Shown here: positions 1 through 8,212 of the stretch, in pieces
How the letters are laid out: each line of letters starts with the position of its first letter
Numbering within the stretch: position 1 is the stretch's first letter
Assembly: GCA_964392965.1 (NCBI GenBank)
Contig: CAYMSA010000013.1
Span: 1 to 33,889 of the forward strand
Direction of reading: 5' to 3'
Origin: CAYMSA01 sp964392965
GTDB taxonomy: Bacteria > Actinomycetota > Coriobacteriia > Anaerosomatales > Anaerosomataceae
Length of the DNA stretch: 33,889 nt
Position numbers and translations under genes: made by a program
The notes under the pieces: model-generated
Told to the model about the DNA's origin: nothing
Database searches by the model: none
What the model saw: only the letters and a program-made list of their open reading frames with translations

Positions 1-558
1 GAAGTCCCAGTTCACGATGTTCCAGAACGCATCGAGGTACTTCTGGCGGGCGTTGCGGTAGTCGACGTAGTACGCGTGCTCCCATACGTCACAGGTGAGA
101 ATGGGGGTCTTGCCCTCGGTGATGGGGCAGCCTGCATTGCTCGTGCTCGCGAACTCAAGAAGGCCGTCGTCCTTCTTGACGATCCATGCCCAGCCTGATC
201 CGAAGGTGGCCATGGCTACCCGGTTGAACTCACGCTTCATGGTGTCGTATGTGTTGAAGCTTTCCTCGATGACGTCCAGCAGCGCTCCGGTGGGCCGACC
301 GCCGCCGTCGGGCGAGAGGCAGTTCCAGTAGAAGTTGTGGTTCCAGACCTGGGCCGCATTGTTGAAGATGGCCCCGTCGGACGACTTGACGATCTCGTCG
401 AGAGGCATGCTGATGAACTCGGTGCCCATGGTGAGATTGTTGAGGTTGTTCACGTACGTCTGGTGGTGCTTGCCGTAGTGATACTCGACCGTCTCCTCGG
501 AGATGTACGGTGCGAGTGCATCCTTGGCGTAGGGCAGAGGTGGCAGTTCGTGAATCAT
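1..558 (-). CDS. sodB: Superoxide dismutase, Fe-type (3' end outside window)
   Basis: Fe/Mn-family superoxide dismutase, converting superoxide to hydrogen peroxide and oxygen in the cytoplasm. 186 codons are visible and the frame is still open at base 1, so about the last 10 residues of a normal 195-200 residue protein are missing. All four metal ligands are present: H27 in YHYGKHHQTY, H74 in VWNHNFYW, and D157 and H161 in DVWEHAYY. Q70 in AAQVWNH sits where iron-type enzymes carry their active-site glutamine, so I call it Fe-type; the metal itself cannot be read from sequence. The whole protein closely resembles E. coli SodB. The ATG at 558 has GAGGAG five bases upstream. It lies 67 bp downstream of the thioredoxin reductase-like gene on the same strand, so the two probably form one antioxidant transcription unit. 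Confidence 0.96.
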   Translation of the reverse strand, partial: MIHELPPLPYAKDALAPYISEETVEYHYGKHHQTYVNNLNNLTMGTEFISMPLDEIVKSSDGAIFNNAAQVWNHNFYWNCLSPDGGGRPTGALLDVIEESFNTYDTMKREFNRVAMATFGSGWAWIVKKDDGLLEFASTSNAGCPITEGKTPILTCDVWEHAYYVDYRNARQKYLDAFWNIVNWDF

Positions 559-625
559 GAGTGCTCCTCACTCCTCGGTGTTCCGGCATGACGTGTCGAG
601 TATACCCTCACCGCTCGCGATGCCC

Positions 626-1558
626 TCATCTGCGCCGCTTCAGATCGCGAGAAGCGGCCATCGCGGCACGAGCGCCTTCGCCGGCGGCGATGACGATCTG
701 CTTGCCATAGCCGTCGGTGACGTCTCCGGCGGCGTAGATGCCGGGCACGTTGGTGGCGCCGCTCTTGTCGGTGACGATCTCGCCCCGGTCGTTCATGGCG
801 ACGAGGCCGCCCGTATACTCGGCGACGGGGATCGAGCCGGTCTCGATGAACACCGCATTCACCTCGAGCGTCTCGGCCTGTCCCGTTGCCGCATCGCGGA
901 TCTCGATGCCGGTGACCCGTTCACTCCCCGCGATCGCGAGCACCTTCGCTCCCGTGCGGACGGCGATCGAAGAGTGGGAGTGTACCTTCGCGAGGACCGC
1001 CGCATCCGCCTTGAGGGTCCCGCCGCTCACCAGCGTGACGGTGGCATCCAGCGTCGCGAGCTCGAGCGCGGCTTCGCAGGCCGAGTCCGTCGATCCCACG
1101 ACGGCGACCGGCTGACCGCGGAAGAAAGCCCCGTCGCAGGTGGCACAGTACGAGACACCGCGGCCGAGGAGCTCGGTTTCACCAGGCACCGCAAGGCGGT
1201 TGAGCGAGCGGCCCGTAGCGATGATCACTGCTCGGGCATGCACGGACTCGCCCTCGCGCGTGTACAGGTCGAAGCCGTCCTCGGCAGGCACGATCGCGTT
1301 CACGAGTCGCCCCTCGAGGCACGCCACATCGAACTGCCGAACGTGGTCGCGGAAGCGTTCCACGAGCTCGCGTCCACTGATCGCCTGCCAGCCGATGTAG
1401 TTCTCGACCTCCTCGGCCCAGGCGGCCTGGCCGCCCACCTCGGCTCCGATGATGACGGTCGAAAGGCCCTGACGAGCTGTGTACATGGCCGCCGTGAGGC
1501 CGGCCGGACCAGCCCCGATGACGGCGACATCGTAGGTCGGAGTCTGCTCGGAAGTCAT
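626..1558 (-). CDS. Thioredoxin reductase-like flavoprotein with altered pyridine-nucleotide site
   Basis: 310-residue FAD-dependent disulfide reductase of the low-molecular-weight thioredoxin reductase family. The FAD-binding motif GAGPAG is at residues 15-20, the redox-active CATC is C138/C141, and the C-terminal FAD motif AAGDVTDGYGKQ is present. Two hallmarks of NADPH use are altered. The usual GGGDSA reads GSTDSA (155-160), and the HRRxxxR 2'-phosphate motif is replaced by SGGTLKA (178-184). The electron donor may therefore be NADH, ferredoxin or another carrier; ferredoxin-dependent and NADPH-independent members of this family are known. An in-frame ATG at 1615 would add 19 residues, but the ATG at 1558 has GGAAGG just upstream and begins at the normal N-terminus. 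It is followed by sodB, which suggests a role in oxidative-stress defence. Confidence 0.88.
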   Translation of the reverse strand: MTSEQTPTYDVAVIGAGPAGLTAAMYTARQGLSTVIIGAEVGGQAAWAEEVENYIGWQAISGRELVERFRDHVRQFDVACLEGRLVNAIVPAEDGFDLYTREGESVHARAVIIATGRSLNRLAVPGETELLGRGVSYCATCDGAFFRGQPVAVVGSTDSACEAALELATLDATVTLVSGGTLKADAAVLAKVHSHSSIAVRTGAKVLAIAGSERVTGIEIRDAATGQAETLEVNAVFIETGSIPVAEYTGGLVAMNDRGEIVTDKSGATNVPGIYAAGDVTDGYGKQIVIAAGEGARAAMAASRDLKRRR

Positions 1559-1635
1559 GGACACACCTTCCCGCTGTGCCATACTGAATCGTCGTTCGCG
1601 AGGACCGTCGTTCATCGGTGCCCACGTGCTCGTCG

Positions 1636-1664
1636 ATTATACCACCCAGGGTATCACTCGTCAG
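1636..1664 (-). promoter_or_regulatory. Extended -10 promoter for the trxB-like/sodB unit
   Basis: On the minus strand a perfect TATAAT (1641 down to 1636) is preceded by TGG, making an extended -10. CTGACG (1664-1659), 4 of 6 matches to TTGACA, stands 17 bp upstream. It would start transcription near 1629, about 70 nt before the ATG at 1558. This is the best consensus promoter seen in the window. Confidence 0.6.
1639..1654. promoter_or_regulatory. Inverted repeat ATACC-N6-GGTAT over the trxB-like -10 box
   Basis: The sequence ATACC, six bases, GGTAT overlaps the -10 element of the leftward promoter and lies in the 123-bp divergent region shared with the DUF362 gene. A repressor bound here would block the polymerase. 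The ATACC/GGTAT arms recall CsoR/CstR-type operators, but arms of five bases are short and could arise by chance. Confidence 0.3.
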
Positions 1665-1681
1665 GAAGACGGGAGTGCTGT

Positions 1682-2815
1682 ATGAGCGCCGCGAGAGTCG
1701 CGGTTGTGCGGTGTGATTCCTACGACCTGGCGGCCGTCGGAATCGCGGTCTCGCGTGGCCTCGAGCTGCTCGGCGGAGCGGGCCGCTTCGTCGCACCCGG
1801 TGAGCACATCGTCCTCAAGCCGAACCTGCTCGTCGCGAGCAGTATCGAGAAGGTCGTGACGACGCACCCGGAGATCTTCTCAGCTGTCGCACGCGAGTTC
1901 GCATCGGCCGGCGCGGCGCTCTCGTGGGGAGACTCGCCGGCCGTCGGTTCGGCCGAGAGCGCGGGCCGTCGGGCGGGCATCGTGGATGCGGCGGAGCGCC
2001 TCGGCATCCCGATCGCCGACTTCTCGACGGGCAGACAGGTCTCGTTTCCCGAGGGCGACCTCATCAAGCAGTTCGTGATCGCCGCAGGCGTACTCGACGC
2101 CGAAGGCTTGATCACGTTGCCTCGGCTCAAGACGCACGCGCTCACCCGGATGACCGGGGCGGTCAAGAACCAGTTCGGGTGCGTGCCGGGCCTTCTGAAG
2201 CCCGAGTTCCACGCACGCATGCCTGACGCCGACGCCTTCTCGCGCATGCTGGTCGATCTCAACCGGCTGCTCAAGCCGCGCCTCGCCGTCATGGATGCGA
2301 TCGTGGCCATGGAGGGTAACGGCCCCCGGAGCGGGGATCCACGCCCGGTCGGCGCGTTGCTCTTCTCCGACGACCTTGTGGCTGTCGACGCGGTCGGGTG
2401 CCGGATCATGAACCTTGACCCGGCGCTCGTGGGCACGGTCGTGTGGGGCGAACGGCTCGGACTCGGCACCGCGACCGACATCGAGCTCGTGGGCGACGAG
2501 TTGCCGGTGGTCGAGGACTTCGTCGCCAACCGGAGCGCTCATCCTACGACGACGATGGGTCTCGGGAGCCCGCTCGGACGCAAGCTCCTCGTGCCGAGAC
2601 CGCATATCGTGGCCGAGCGGTGCACGCAGTGCGGCATGTGTGTGAACGTCTGCCCGGTGGAGCCCAAGGCGGTGACGTTCGAGGGTGGCGACAGGTCCCG
2701 TCCGCCCCGCTACGACTACGACGCGTGCATCCGCTGCTACTGCTGCCAGGAGCTGTGCCCGGAGCGGGCGATCGAGGTCACTACGCCGCTGCTCGGCAGA
2801 ATCATCCGCCGCTGA
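1682..2815 (+). CDS. DUF362 protein with C-terminal 2[4Fe-4S] ferredoxin domain
   Basis: 377 residues. The first ~290 residues read as a DUF362 domain (opening ARVAVVRCDSYD, then VLKPNLL, and LPRLKTHALTRMTGAVKN). The C-terminus carries two ferredoxin clusters, C314/C317/C320/C324-P and C349/C352/C355/C359-P, with an extra cysteine at 354. DUF362-ferredoxin proteins are common in anaerobes; their reaction is not established and none is claimed here. No signal peptide or membrane segment is seen, so it is probably cytoplasmic. The frame stays open far upstream to about 557, but that extension is the shadow of the opposite-strand thioredoxin reductase-like gene. The ATG at 1682 has GGGAG six bases upstream. 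It is transcribed divergently from the trxB-like/sodB pair. Confidence 0.87.
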   Translation: MSAARVAVVRCDSYDLAAVGIAVSRGLELLGGAGRFVAPGEHIVLKPNLLVASSIEKVVTTHPEIFSAVAREFASAGAALSWGDSPAVGSAESAGRRAGIVDAAERLGIPIADFSTGRQVSFPEGDLIKQFVIAAGVLDAEGLITLPRLKTHALTRMTGAVKNQFGCVPGLLKPEFHARMPDADAFSRMLVDLNRLLKPRLAVMDAIVAMEGNGPRSGDPRPVGALLFSDDLVAVDAVGCRIMNLDPALVGTVVWGERLGLGTATDIELVGDELPVVEDFVANRSAHPTTTMGLGSPLGRKLLVPRPHIVAERCTQCGMCVNVCPVEPKAVTFEGGDRSRPPRYDYDACIRCYCCQELCPERAIEVTTPLLGRIIRR

Positions 2816-2833
2816 GCACTCCGCGCGAATGCG

Positions 2834-2851
2834 CGACAAGTAGGCTTGTCG
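2834..2851 (+). terminator. Possible terminator hairpin after the DUF362 gene
   Basis: CGACAAG, four bases, CTTGTCG: a perfect 7-bp stem with a tight loop, beginning 19 bp after the stop codon. No T-run follows, so intrinsic termination is not assured. Confidence 0.35.
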
Positions 2852-3297
2852 GCCCACGCGAGCAGCCAGCCAGGCGCGCCTTCTCGTGCCTCACAAGGCA
2901 TGGCCATGACGCCGCCAGCTTTCCGTCATACCTGACGAAAAGTGAGTAGAAGTGCCTGAATATGTCGAATTGTAGTCGTTGCTTTGCTCGAATATTGCCG
3001 TTGGCCGATGAAATGCTGCCACTCATCGACAGTCGGCCATTCGGGCTTGACTTCGCAATCACTACGCACAAAGCGTGGACTTAGTAGCTACTTATCGACC
3101 CGCTGCGCACAGCAAAATTAACCCGTTTGTATCGCTGAAAACCGTCGACCAGGACCCTTCGTTCGGGCGGACGATCAGCAGACAGCGCGCGTGGTCTCCC
3201 GGCATATGGTGGCTGCGCATGCATCTGCGGACGAATCCCTCACCGGCGACGCTCTGGCATCGGGCTGTTCAGCACACGCAGGGAGGGTGTTGCCGTA
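2852..3297. other. Gene-free region upstream of the molybdoenzyme operon
   Basis: About 445 bp with no convincing gene on either strand. Between roughly 2920 and 3130 it is visibly richer in A+T than its surroundings, as expected for a control region. Two short palindromes stand out: CGTCA-N4-TGACG (2924-2937) and AGTAGCTACT (3083-3092). TTGACT at 3047 resembles a -35 box, but no good -10 lies at the right distance. No riboswitch or RNA gene was recognised. Confidence 0.4.
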
Positions 3298-6018
3298 GTG
3301 ACAGTGAGTCGACGAACGTTCATACAGGCTGGCGTCGCAGCCGGTGCCGGCCTGACGTTTCTGAAGGCGGTCAGCCCGCTCGTGGAGGCGAGCGGAGTCG
3401 ATGTGCCGACCACGACGTACGAGTGGCGTAGTGGTGTATGCGGACTGTGCCCCAACTTCTGTGGTATCCGCATCCAGGTAGAGAACTCCGACGGTATCGA
3501 GCGCGCCATCAAGATCGAGGGCGATCCGCTCAACACCTACAACAAGGGTGTCACCTGTGCCCGCGGGCAGGCCGGGTTGCGGACGGTGTACGCGCCTAAT
3601 CGGCTCAAGCAGCCGATGATCAGGGTGGAGGGTTCGAAGCGTGGCGAATGGGACTTCCGCGCGGTCACCTGGGACGAGGCGTATGAGTACATCATGGCCC
3701 GCCTGGACGCCGAACAGGTCCTACCGCATGAGATCAGCATCGTCGGTGGCTGGTTGACGTGCTCTTCGTATTCATCGTTCATCGTGCCGTTCTGCTCGGC
3801 TACAGGAATCCCCAACCTCACGGCTTCGACGGTGCAGAGATGCATGTGCGGCCATGCGATCGGACTGGGATCCGTATTGGGCATCTGGAACTCACATGCC
3901 GAGATCTCGTCGGACACGGAGAACGCGGCCTTCGTACTGAACCTCCGCACCAACTGCTCGGCAAGTGCTTCGGCCGGTCGCATGGTTCCGTACGCACAGG
4001 GGATACGTAACGGTGCAGTCGTCGTGACCGTGGATCCACGGTGCAGTGAGACCGCCCGCGTGTCGGATCGCTGGCTACCGGTCAGACCCGGCAGCGATGA
4101 CGCGCTCCTGCTGGCCATCATGAACCGCATCTTCACCGACGATACCTATGATTCGCAGTTCCTCTCGTTGCACACGAACGCACCCTTCCTCGCCTACGAG
4201 GAGGACGGGGTGGTGAAGCTCGCCATCTCGGAGGGTGAGGACGGTACCGTCGCCGAGTACTTCATCTACGACGAGGTCCGCGCGGGTGTCGCGGGTGTGC
4301 CGGGCGTGAGCAATCGCAACGACAGAGACACCTCCGGGGTGGCCACCATTCCGGTGCTTGAGGCGGAGGCGGAGTGGAACGGCAGAACCGTACGGACCGT
4401 CTTCTCGATCCTCCGCGACAAGGTGAGCGAATACACCGTCGAGTGGGCCGCTGCCGTCTGTGATGTGTCCGTGAAGGACCTGGAGTGGGTCGTGGACTCG
4501 TTCTCGAGGACCAGGCCGGCGCTGATCTACGGCGGGTGGGCCGACGCACGGTACTCGACCGCCTACATGACCTGGAAGCTCGCGGGGATGATCCAGGCGA
4601 TGACCGGCGGCATAGACCGGGATGGCGGCTGGGTCTTCTCCGGGGACGCACGCAGCAGCATCAAGGGCTTCTGGACCGCGAAACAGGCCGGTGAGAGCCC
4701 GGCTCCCGTCAGCATGAAGAAGTCGCTGCACATGATCAACAACGTCTTCGACAATCCGGCCGCGTGGCCCGGGAATCCCTCGCTGCATGTCGCCTACAAC
4801 GAGACGCGCGTGGCTCAGGGTGAGGCACCCCATCCCTTCACGCTCTTCGCCGACCTCGGACTCAAGGAGTCGATCGCCGGAGAGCTCACCTACCAGGGGT
4901 CTCCCTACGCGACCAAGGCGCTCATCATGTCCGGAGTGAACTCCGTTCGCAGCTTCTTCAGTGAGAGTGACTGGCGCGAGATGCTCAGCAGCGAGAACGT
5001 GAAGCTCATTGTGAACATCGACATTCTCCCGACCGACACCGCAGCGTATGCCGATGTCATACTGCCTGACCTCAGCTATCTGGAGCGCTACGATCCGCTG
5101 TTCAAGGCGGAGTCCATCGAGCTCACCTACGCTTCGCGCACGCCGGTCGCGCCGGTGGTGGATGGCAGGCACACACTGGATATCTTCTTCGATTTGGCCG
5201 AGCGGATGGGTGTGCTCGAACAGTACATCCGGAAGCTCGCAGGCAGCATGGGCGCCGATCCTGCAGTGATGCTCGAACAGCTGACGAAGTGCAGGGCGGC
5301 AGGGCGCTCCGTGGCCCAGGCGTTCCAGGAGTCCGGAATCGCGAAACTCGCTGCAAGCAGTGGGAGGAGCACCGACGAGATCGCTGCGGCACTCGGAGAG
5401 GGTGCCGTGCAGGTCAAGGGCCGCACCGACCTCATGGAAGGTGCGGGAATACCCTACGTGTATCCGGCTCCCACCGATTCGGGTCGAATCGAGCTGCATT
5501 CGGCGCTCTATGCGGGGCTCATGAAGAAGGCTGGGACCTATCTTGCCGAGATCGATCCTCTGGTCGCCTACACTCCCCCGACGTTCGGTGGAGTCTGCAG
5601 TCTCGAGACGTTGCCGACCGACGAGTTCCTCATGGTGTACGGCAAGGCGCCGATGATGACTCACACGTCGACAGCCGACAACGATCTGCTGATGGCCATC
5701 GTGAACGATTCACCCGGTGTTCACATAGGAGTCTGGATGAACGCCACGCGGGCAGGGCAGCTTGGACTGAGCGCCGGAGAGACCGTGACACTCGAGAACA
5801 CACTCACAGGGCAGTCGGTCGACGCGGTTCTGTATCCCACCGAACTGGTTCGTCACGACACCCTGTACTTCCCCTCGAACTTCGGGCATCAGAACGAGGC
5901 GCAGGAGACGGCCTCTGGCGTGGGCGCGGCGCTCAACAGGCTTGTCGGACGGCAGGAAGATGCCGTGGCGGCCGGGTCCATGGTCAGCCAGTTCATCGTA
6001 CGAGTCCGTAAGGCTTAG
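3298..6018 (+). CDS. Tat-exported molybdopterin oxidoreductase, catalytic subunit (DMSO reductase family)
   Basis: 906-residue catalytic subunit of a complex iron-sulfur molybdoenzyme. The N-terminus SRRTFIQ followed by a hydrophobic stretch is a twin-arginine signal, so the enzyme should act outside the cytoplasmic membrane. Cysteines C48, C51, C55 and C87 form the N-terminal 4Fe-4S site. The Mo ligand is probably C182 or C184 in QRCMCG. The stretch around residues 400-440 (IYGGWADARYSTAY, GGIDRDGGW) resembles polysulfide/thiosulfate reductase-type subunits, and a C-terminal molydopterin-dinucleotide-binding domain follows. At 906 residues it is longer than typical PsrA/PhsA (about 760), with extra sequence around residues 300-370. 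The substrate cannot be assigned; sulfur compounds, arsenate, N- or S-oxides and catechols are all handled by relatives. The GTG start has GGGAGG upstream. It is the first gene of a five-gene operon. Confidence 0.9.
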   Translation: MTVSRRTFIQAGVAAGAGLTFLKAVSPLVEASGVDVPTTTYEWRSGVCGLCPNFCGIRIQVENSDGIERAIKIEGDPLNTYNKGVTCARGQAGLRTVYAPNRLKQPMIRVEGSKRGEWDFRAVTWDEAYEYIMARLDAEQVLPHEISIVGGWLTCSSYSSFIVPFCSATGIPNLTASTVQRCMCGHAIGLGSVLGIWNSHAEISSDTENAAFVLNLRTNCSASASAGRMVPYAQGIRNGAVVVTVDPRCSETARVSDRWLPVRPGSDDALLLAIMNRIFTDDTYDSQFLSLHTNAPFLAYEEDGVVKLAISEGEDGTVAEYFIYDEVRAGVAGVPGVSNRNDRDTSGVATIPVLEAEAEWNGRTVRTVFSILRDKVSEYTVEWAAAVCDVSVKDLEWVVDSFSRTRPALIYGGWADARYSTAYMTWKLAGMIQAMTGGIDRDGGWVFSGDARSSIKGFWTAKQAGESPAPVSMKKSLHMINNVFDNPAAWPGNPSLHVAYNETRVAQGEAPHPFTLFADLGLKESIAGELTYQGSPYATKALIMSGVNSVRSFFSESDWREMLSSENVKLIVNIDILPTDTAAYADVILPDLSYLERYDPLFKAESIELTYASRTPVAPVVDGRHTLDIFFDLAERMGVLEQYIRKLAGSMGADPAVMLEQLTKCRAAGRSVAQAFQESGIAKLAASSGRSTDEIAAALGEGAVQVKGRTDLMEGAGIPYVYPAPTDSGRIELHSALYAGLMKKAGTYLAEIDPLVAYTPPTFGGVCSLETLPTDEFLMVYGKAPMMTHTSTADNDLLMAIVNDSPGVHIGVWMNATRAGQLGLSAGETVTLENTLTGQSVDAVLYPTELVRHDTLYFPSNFGHQNEAQETASGVGAALNRLVGRQEDAVAAGSMVSQFIVRVRKA

Positions 6019-6041
6019 TGCAGCCCGGAAAGGATACGAGC

Positions 6042-6635
6042 ATGGCTCGCTATGGAATGGTCATGGATTTGAGCGTTTGTTTCGGATGTAACGCTTGCGT
6101 GGCAGCGTGCACGCAACAGAATCACACGCCGTATTGGGATGGCCTGTTCAGGACGCACGTGGAGGATGTGGAGCGGGGATCGTTCCCTACGTCCCAGAGG
6201 ATGTTCGTCCCACGAACGTGTATGCATTGTGACGAAGCGCCCTGCGTGAGTGTCTGTCCGACGGGGGCATCGTACCGCCGTGACGACGGGGTTGTGATGA
6301 TGGATTCCGACAAGTGCATGGGGTGCGGGTACTGCATGGTGGCCTGTCCTTATGGTGCGCGATACCGGTATGAGGCCGAGCTCGTCGAGGATGCCAAGGA
6401 GTACTTCGGCGAGAACAACAAGCACCAGGTTGCTCACGTCGACAAGTGCGACTTCTGCGTGGAGCGGGTGGACGTGGGGCGAGAGCCGGCCTGCGTCGCG
6501 GCATGCCCTTCCGGATGCCGCATCTTCGGCGATCTCGATGATCCTGATTCCGAGGTGTACGCACTCGTGAACAGTGGCGCGGCGACGCGTATCGGTGTCG
6601 AAGGCCCGCAGCAGAAGGTCTACTACATCCTCTAA
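6042..6635 (+). CDS. Four-cluster ferredoxin subunit of the molybdoenzyme (PsrB/DmsB-like)
   Basis: 197-residue electron-transfer subunit with the standard four 4Fe-4S sites of the DmsB/PsrB family. Visible motifs in order are CFGCNACVAAC (C13-C23), CMHCDEAPCVSVCP, CMGCGYCMVACP and CDFCVERVDVG...CVAACP. It would pass electrons between the membrane anchor and the molybdenum subunit. There is no signal peptide, as is usual for subunits carried across the membrane with their Tat-bearing partner. A GTG eight codons earlier (6018) overlaps the previous stop, but the ATG at 6042 has GGAAAGGA upstream and gives the usual MARYGMVMDLSVCFGC start. Confidence 0.93.
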   Translation: MARYGMVMDLSVCFGCNACVAACTQQNHTPYWDGLFRTHVEDVERGSFPTSQRMFVPRTCMHCDEAPCVSVCPTGASYRRDDGVVMMDSDKCMGCGYCMVACPYGARYRYEAELVEDAKEYFGENNKHQVAHVDKCDFCVERVDVGREPACVAACPSGCRIFGDLDDPDSEVYALVNSGAATRIGVEGPQQKVYYIL

Positions 6636-6646
6636 GGAGATTTCGA

Positions 6647-7552
6647 ATGGTCACGTATGTACAACAAGACACATGGGGCTGGATGCTTGCCGCCTACCTG
6701 TTCCTCGGGGGCCTTGGCGGTGCGCTCGCCACGCTCAGCATCGGTATAGACTGCTTCGTCCGTCCAAACCGCCGGCTGGCTGTCGGAGGTGCGCTTTCGA
6801 GTATCGTGCTGTTGTCGATAGGCTCGATCATCCTCGTGTTCGACCTCATGCAGCCACTGAAGGTCATCTACTTCTGGATGAATCCATCGTCGTGGATCTT
6901 CTGGGGAATCCCCTTCCTGAGTGTGGCCATGATCTGCACGGCCCTCTACGTCCTGCCGTATCTCACCGAGTGGCCGGTCGTAGGTGCGATCTCGAAGAAG
7001 CTCGGCTTCCTCGCAAAGTGGCAGCGGTGGACGGGTCTGGCGAGCGTGCTCTTCGGTGGAGCGGTGGCTGCGTATACGGGCTTCCTGCTCTCGGCGTCAC
7101 AGGGCATCGCTCTGTGGCATACCGCCGGACTCCCGGTGCTCTTCACGTTGTCCGCGTTGTCGACCGGTTGCGCGTATCTCATGCTGGTACTGTGGCCCAC
7201 GAGGCATGAGGATGAGGCCCTGCTCGAGGGTCTGGCCAAGCTGGACGTCGGGCTCATCGGCGCCGAGTTGGTCGTTCTGCTGGGCTTGTTCAACGCGGGC
7301 GTGAACAGCGGTGGCGTGGGAGCCAGCATCGATCTTCTGCTCGGCAGCATGTGGTGTGTGATCGGTTTCCTGGGGTTCGGTCTGGCGGTGCCTCTGCTCA
7401 TCGAGCTCTACGAACTCGCCGCGAAGCGCGGTGCCAGGCCGCAACTCATCTCCATGAGTCTCGTTCCAGTCGCATGCGTCTTCATCTTGGTGGGCGGCTA
7501 TCTGCTCCGGCACCTCACACTGTGGGCCGGCATGTACAGCTATCCCTGGTAG
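6647..7552 (+). CDS. NrfD/PsrC-type membrane anchor subunit
   Basis: 301-residue integral membrane protein with about eight hydrophobic segments (near residues 11-32, 45-66, 81-103, 127-147, 157-178, 195-217, 230-253 and 268-286). Size and segment pattern fit the NrfD/PsrC family, which exchanges electrons with membrane quinones. It follows the ferredoxin subunit by 11 bp, with AAGGAGA before the ATG. Its place after the catalytic and ferredoxin subunits makes this an A-B-C three-subunit quinol-linked enzyme. The direction of electron flow cannot be read from sequence; reduction of an external acceptor is the more common case for this layout. Confidence 0.9.
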   Translation: MVTYVQQDTWGWMLAAYLFLGGLGGALATLSIGIDCFVRPNRRLAVGGALSSIVLLSIGSIILVFDLMQPLKVIYFWMNPSSWIFWGIPFLSVAMICTALYVLPYLTEWPVVGAISKKLGFLAKWQRWTGLASVLFGGAVAAYTGFLLSASQGIALWHTAGLPVLFTLSALSTGCAYLMLVLWPTRHEDEALLEGLAKLDVGLIGAELVVLLGLFNAGVNSGGVGASIDLLLGSMWCVIGFLGFGLAVPLLIELYELAAKRGARPQLISMSLVPVACVFILVGGYLLRHLTLWAGMYSYPW

Positions 7553-7564
7553 GAGGCGCGAGCC

Positions 7565-8209
7565 GTGGAGCGGGAAGTAGAGATGTCCCACGAAGTGTGC
7601 GCGGCCCTGTATGCGCTGCTCGCCCGTTGCTTCGAGTATCCGGCGCAGGGGTTCTGTGAATCCCTGCGCGCGGGTGCCGTCGACCTGTGCCGACGAGGTG
7701 GTGATGGCGAGCTACGCGACGCACTGGAGCGACTCTCGATCGGGGCCGAGGACGCACTCGGTTTGCCACTCGAGCGACTGCAGGCGGAGCACACGCGGTT
7801 GTTCATAACCGGCTATCCACGGTTCACCTGTCAGCCGTATGCGTCCGTTTACGCGGAGGGTGCTCTGCGCGGAGATCTCTGCGCTGGACTGTCCGCGCTC
7901 TATGCCGAGTGGGGCGTCGGCGTCGCCGACGTCCCACCGGATCACATCGGCGCCGAGTTGGAGTTCATGGCCTATCTCGTCAGGTTGGCGCTTGATCCCG
8001 ATGGCGAAGATACCGTCGCGACGCAGGGGCGCTTCGTCGAGGAGAGCCTGGCATGCTGGGCACCGGCGTTCGCGAGGGATGTGGAGCGGGAGTCGCGGCT
8101 GGCCCTCTACGAGGCCGCAGCTAGGCTTCTCTCGGTGCTGATGAGCAGAGAGGTCGAGAAACACGCTCAACGCCCTCGCGCCCGGCTCGATATGATTTGC
8201 AGGGGGTGA
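7565..8209 (+). CDS. TorD/DmsD-family chaperone for the molybdoenzyme
   Basis: 214-residue, mostly helical cytoplasmic protein of the TorD/DmsD/NarJ type. These proteins bind the Tat signal of a molybdoenzyme and hold it until the cofactor is inserted. The family's conserved patch appears as VPPDHIGAELEFMAYL. The early CQPYASVYAEG fits the family's loop between helices. The GTG start at 7565 has a perfect AGGAGG eight bases upstream; the ATG at 7583 lacks as good a site. It sits directly behind the NrfD gene, so its client is presumably the catalytic subunit encoded at the head of the operon. Confidence 0.88.
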   Translation: MEREVEMSHEVCAALYALLARCFEYPAQGFCESLRAGAVDLCRRGGDGELRDALERLSIGAEDALGLPLERLQAEHTRLFITGYPRFTCQPYASVYAEGALRGDLCAGLSALYAEWGVGVADVPPDHIGAELEFMAYLVRLALDPDGEDTVATQGRFVEESLACWAPAFARDVERESRLALYEAAARLLSVLMSREVEKHAQRPRARLDMICRG

Positions 8210-8212
8210 CGC

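Noticed and set aside
557..1681. Upstream extension of the DUF362 gene frame
   Set aside because: Lies entirely opposite the thioredoxin reductase-like gene and contains no DUF362 sequence; the start at 1682 has a ribosome-binding site.
3820..3860. Selenocysteine as the molybdenum ligand
   Set aside because: No in-frame TGA; the codons at the site are ordinary TGC cysteines.
4075..5664. 529-codon open frame on the minus strand opposite the molybdoenzyme gene
   Set aside because: Rich in Arg, His and Gly with no recognisable motif, no ribosome-binding site, and in the codon phase expected for a shadow of a high-GC gene. The plus-strand gene is certain.
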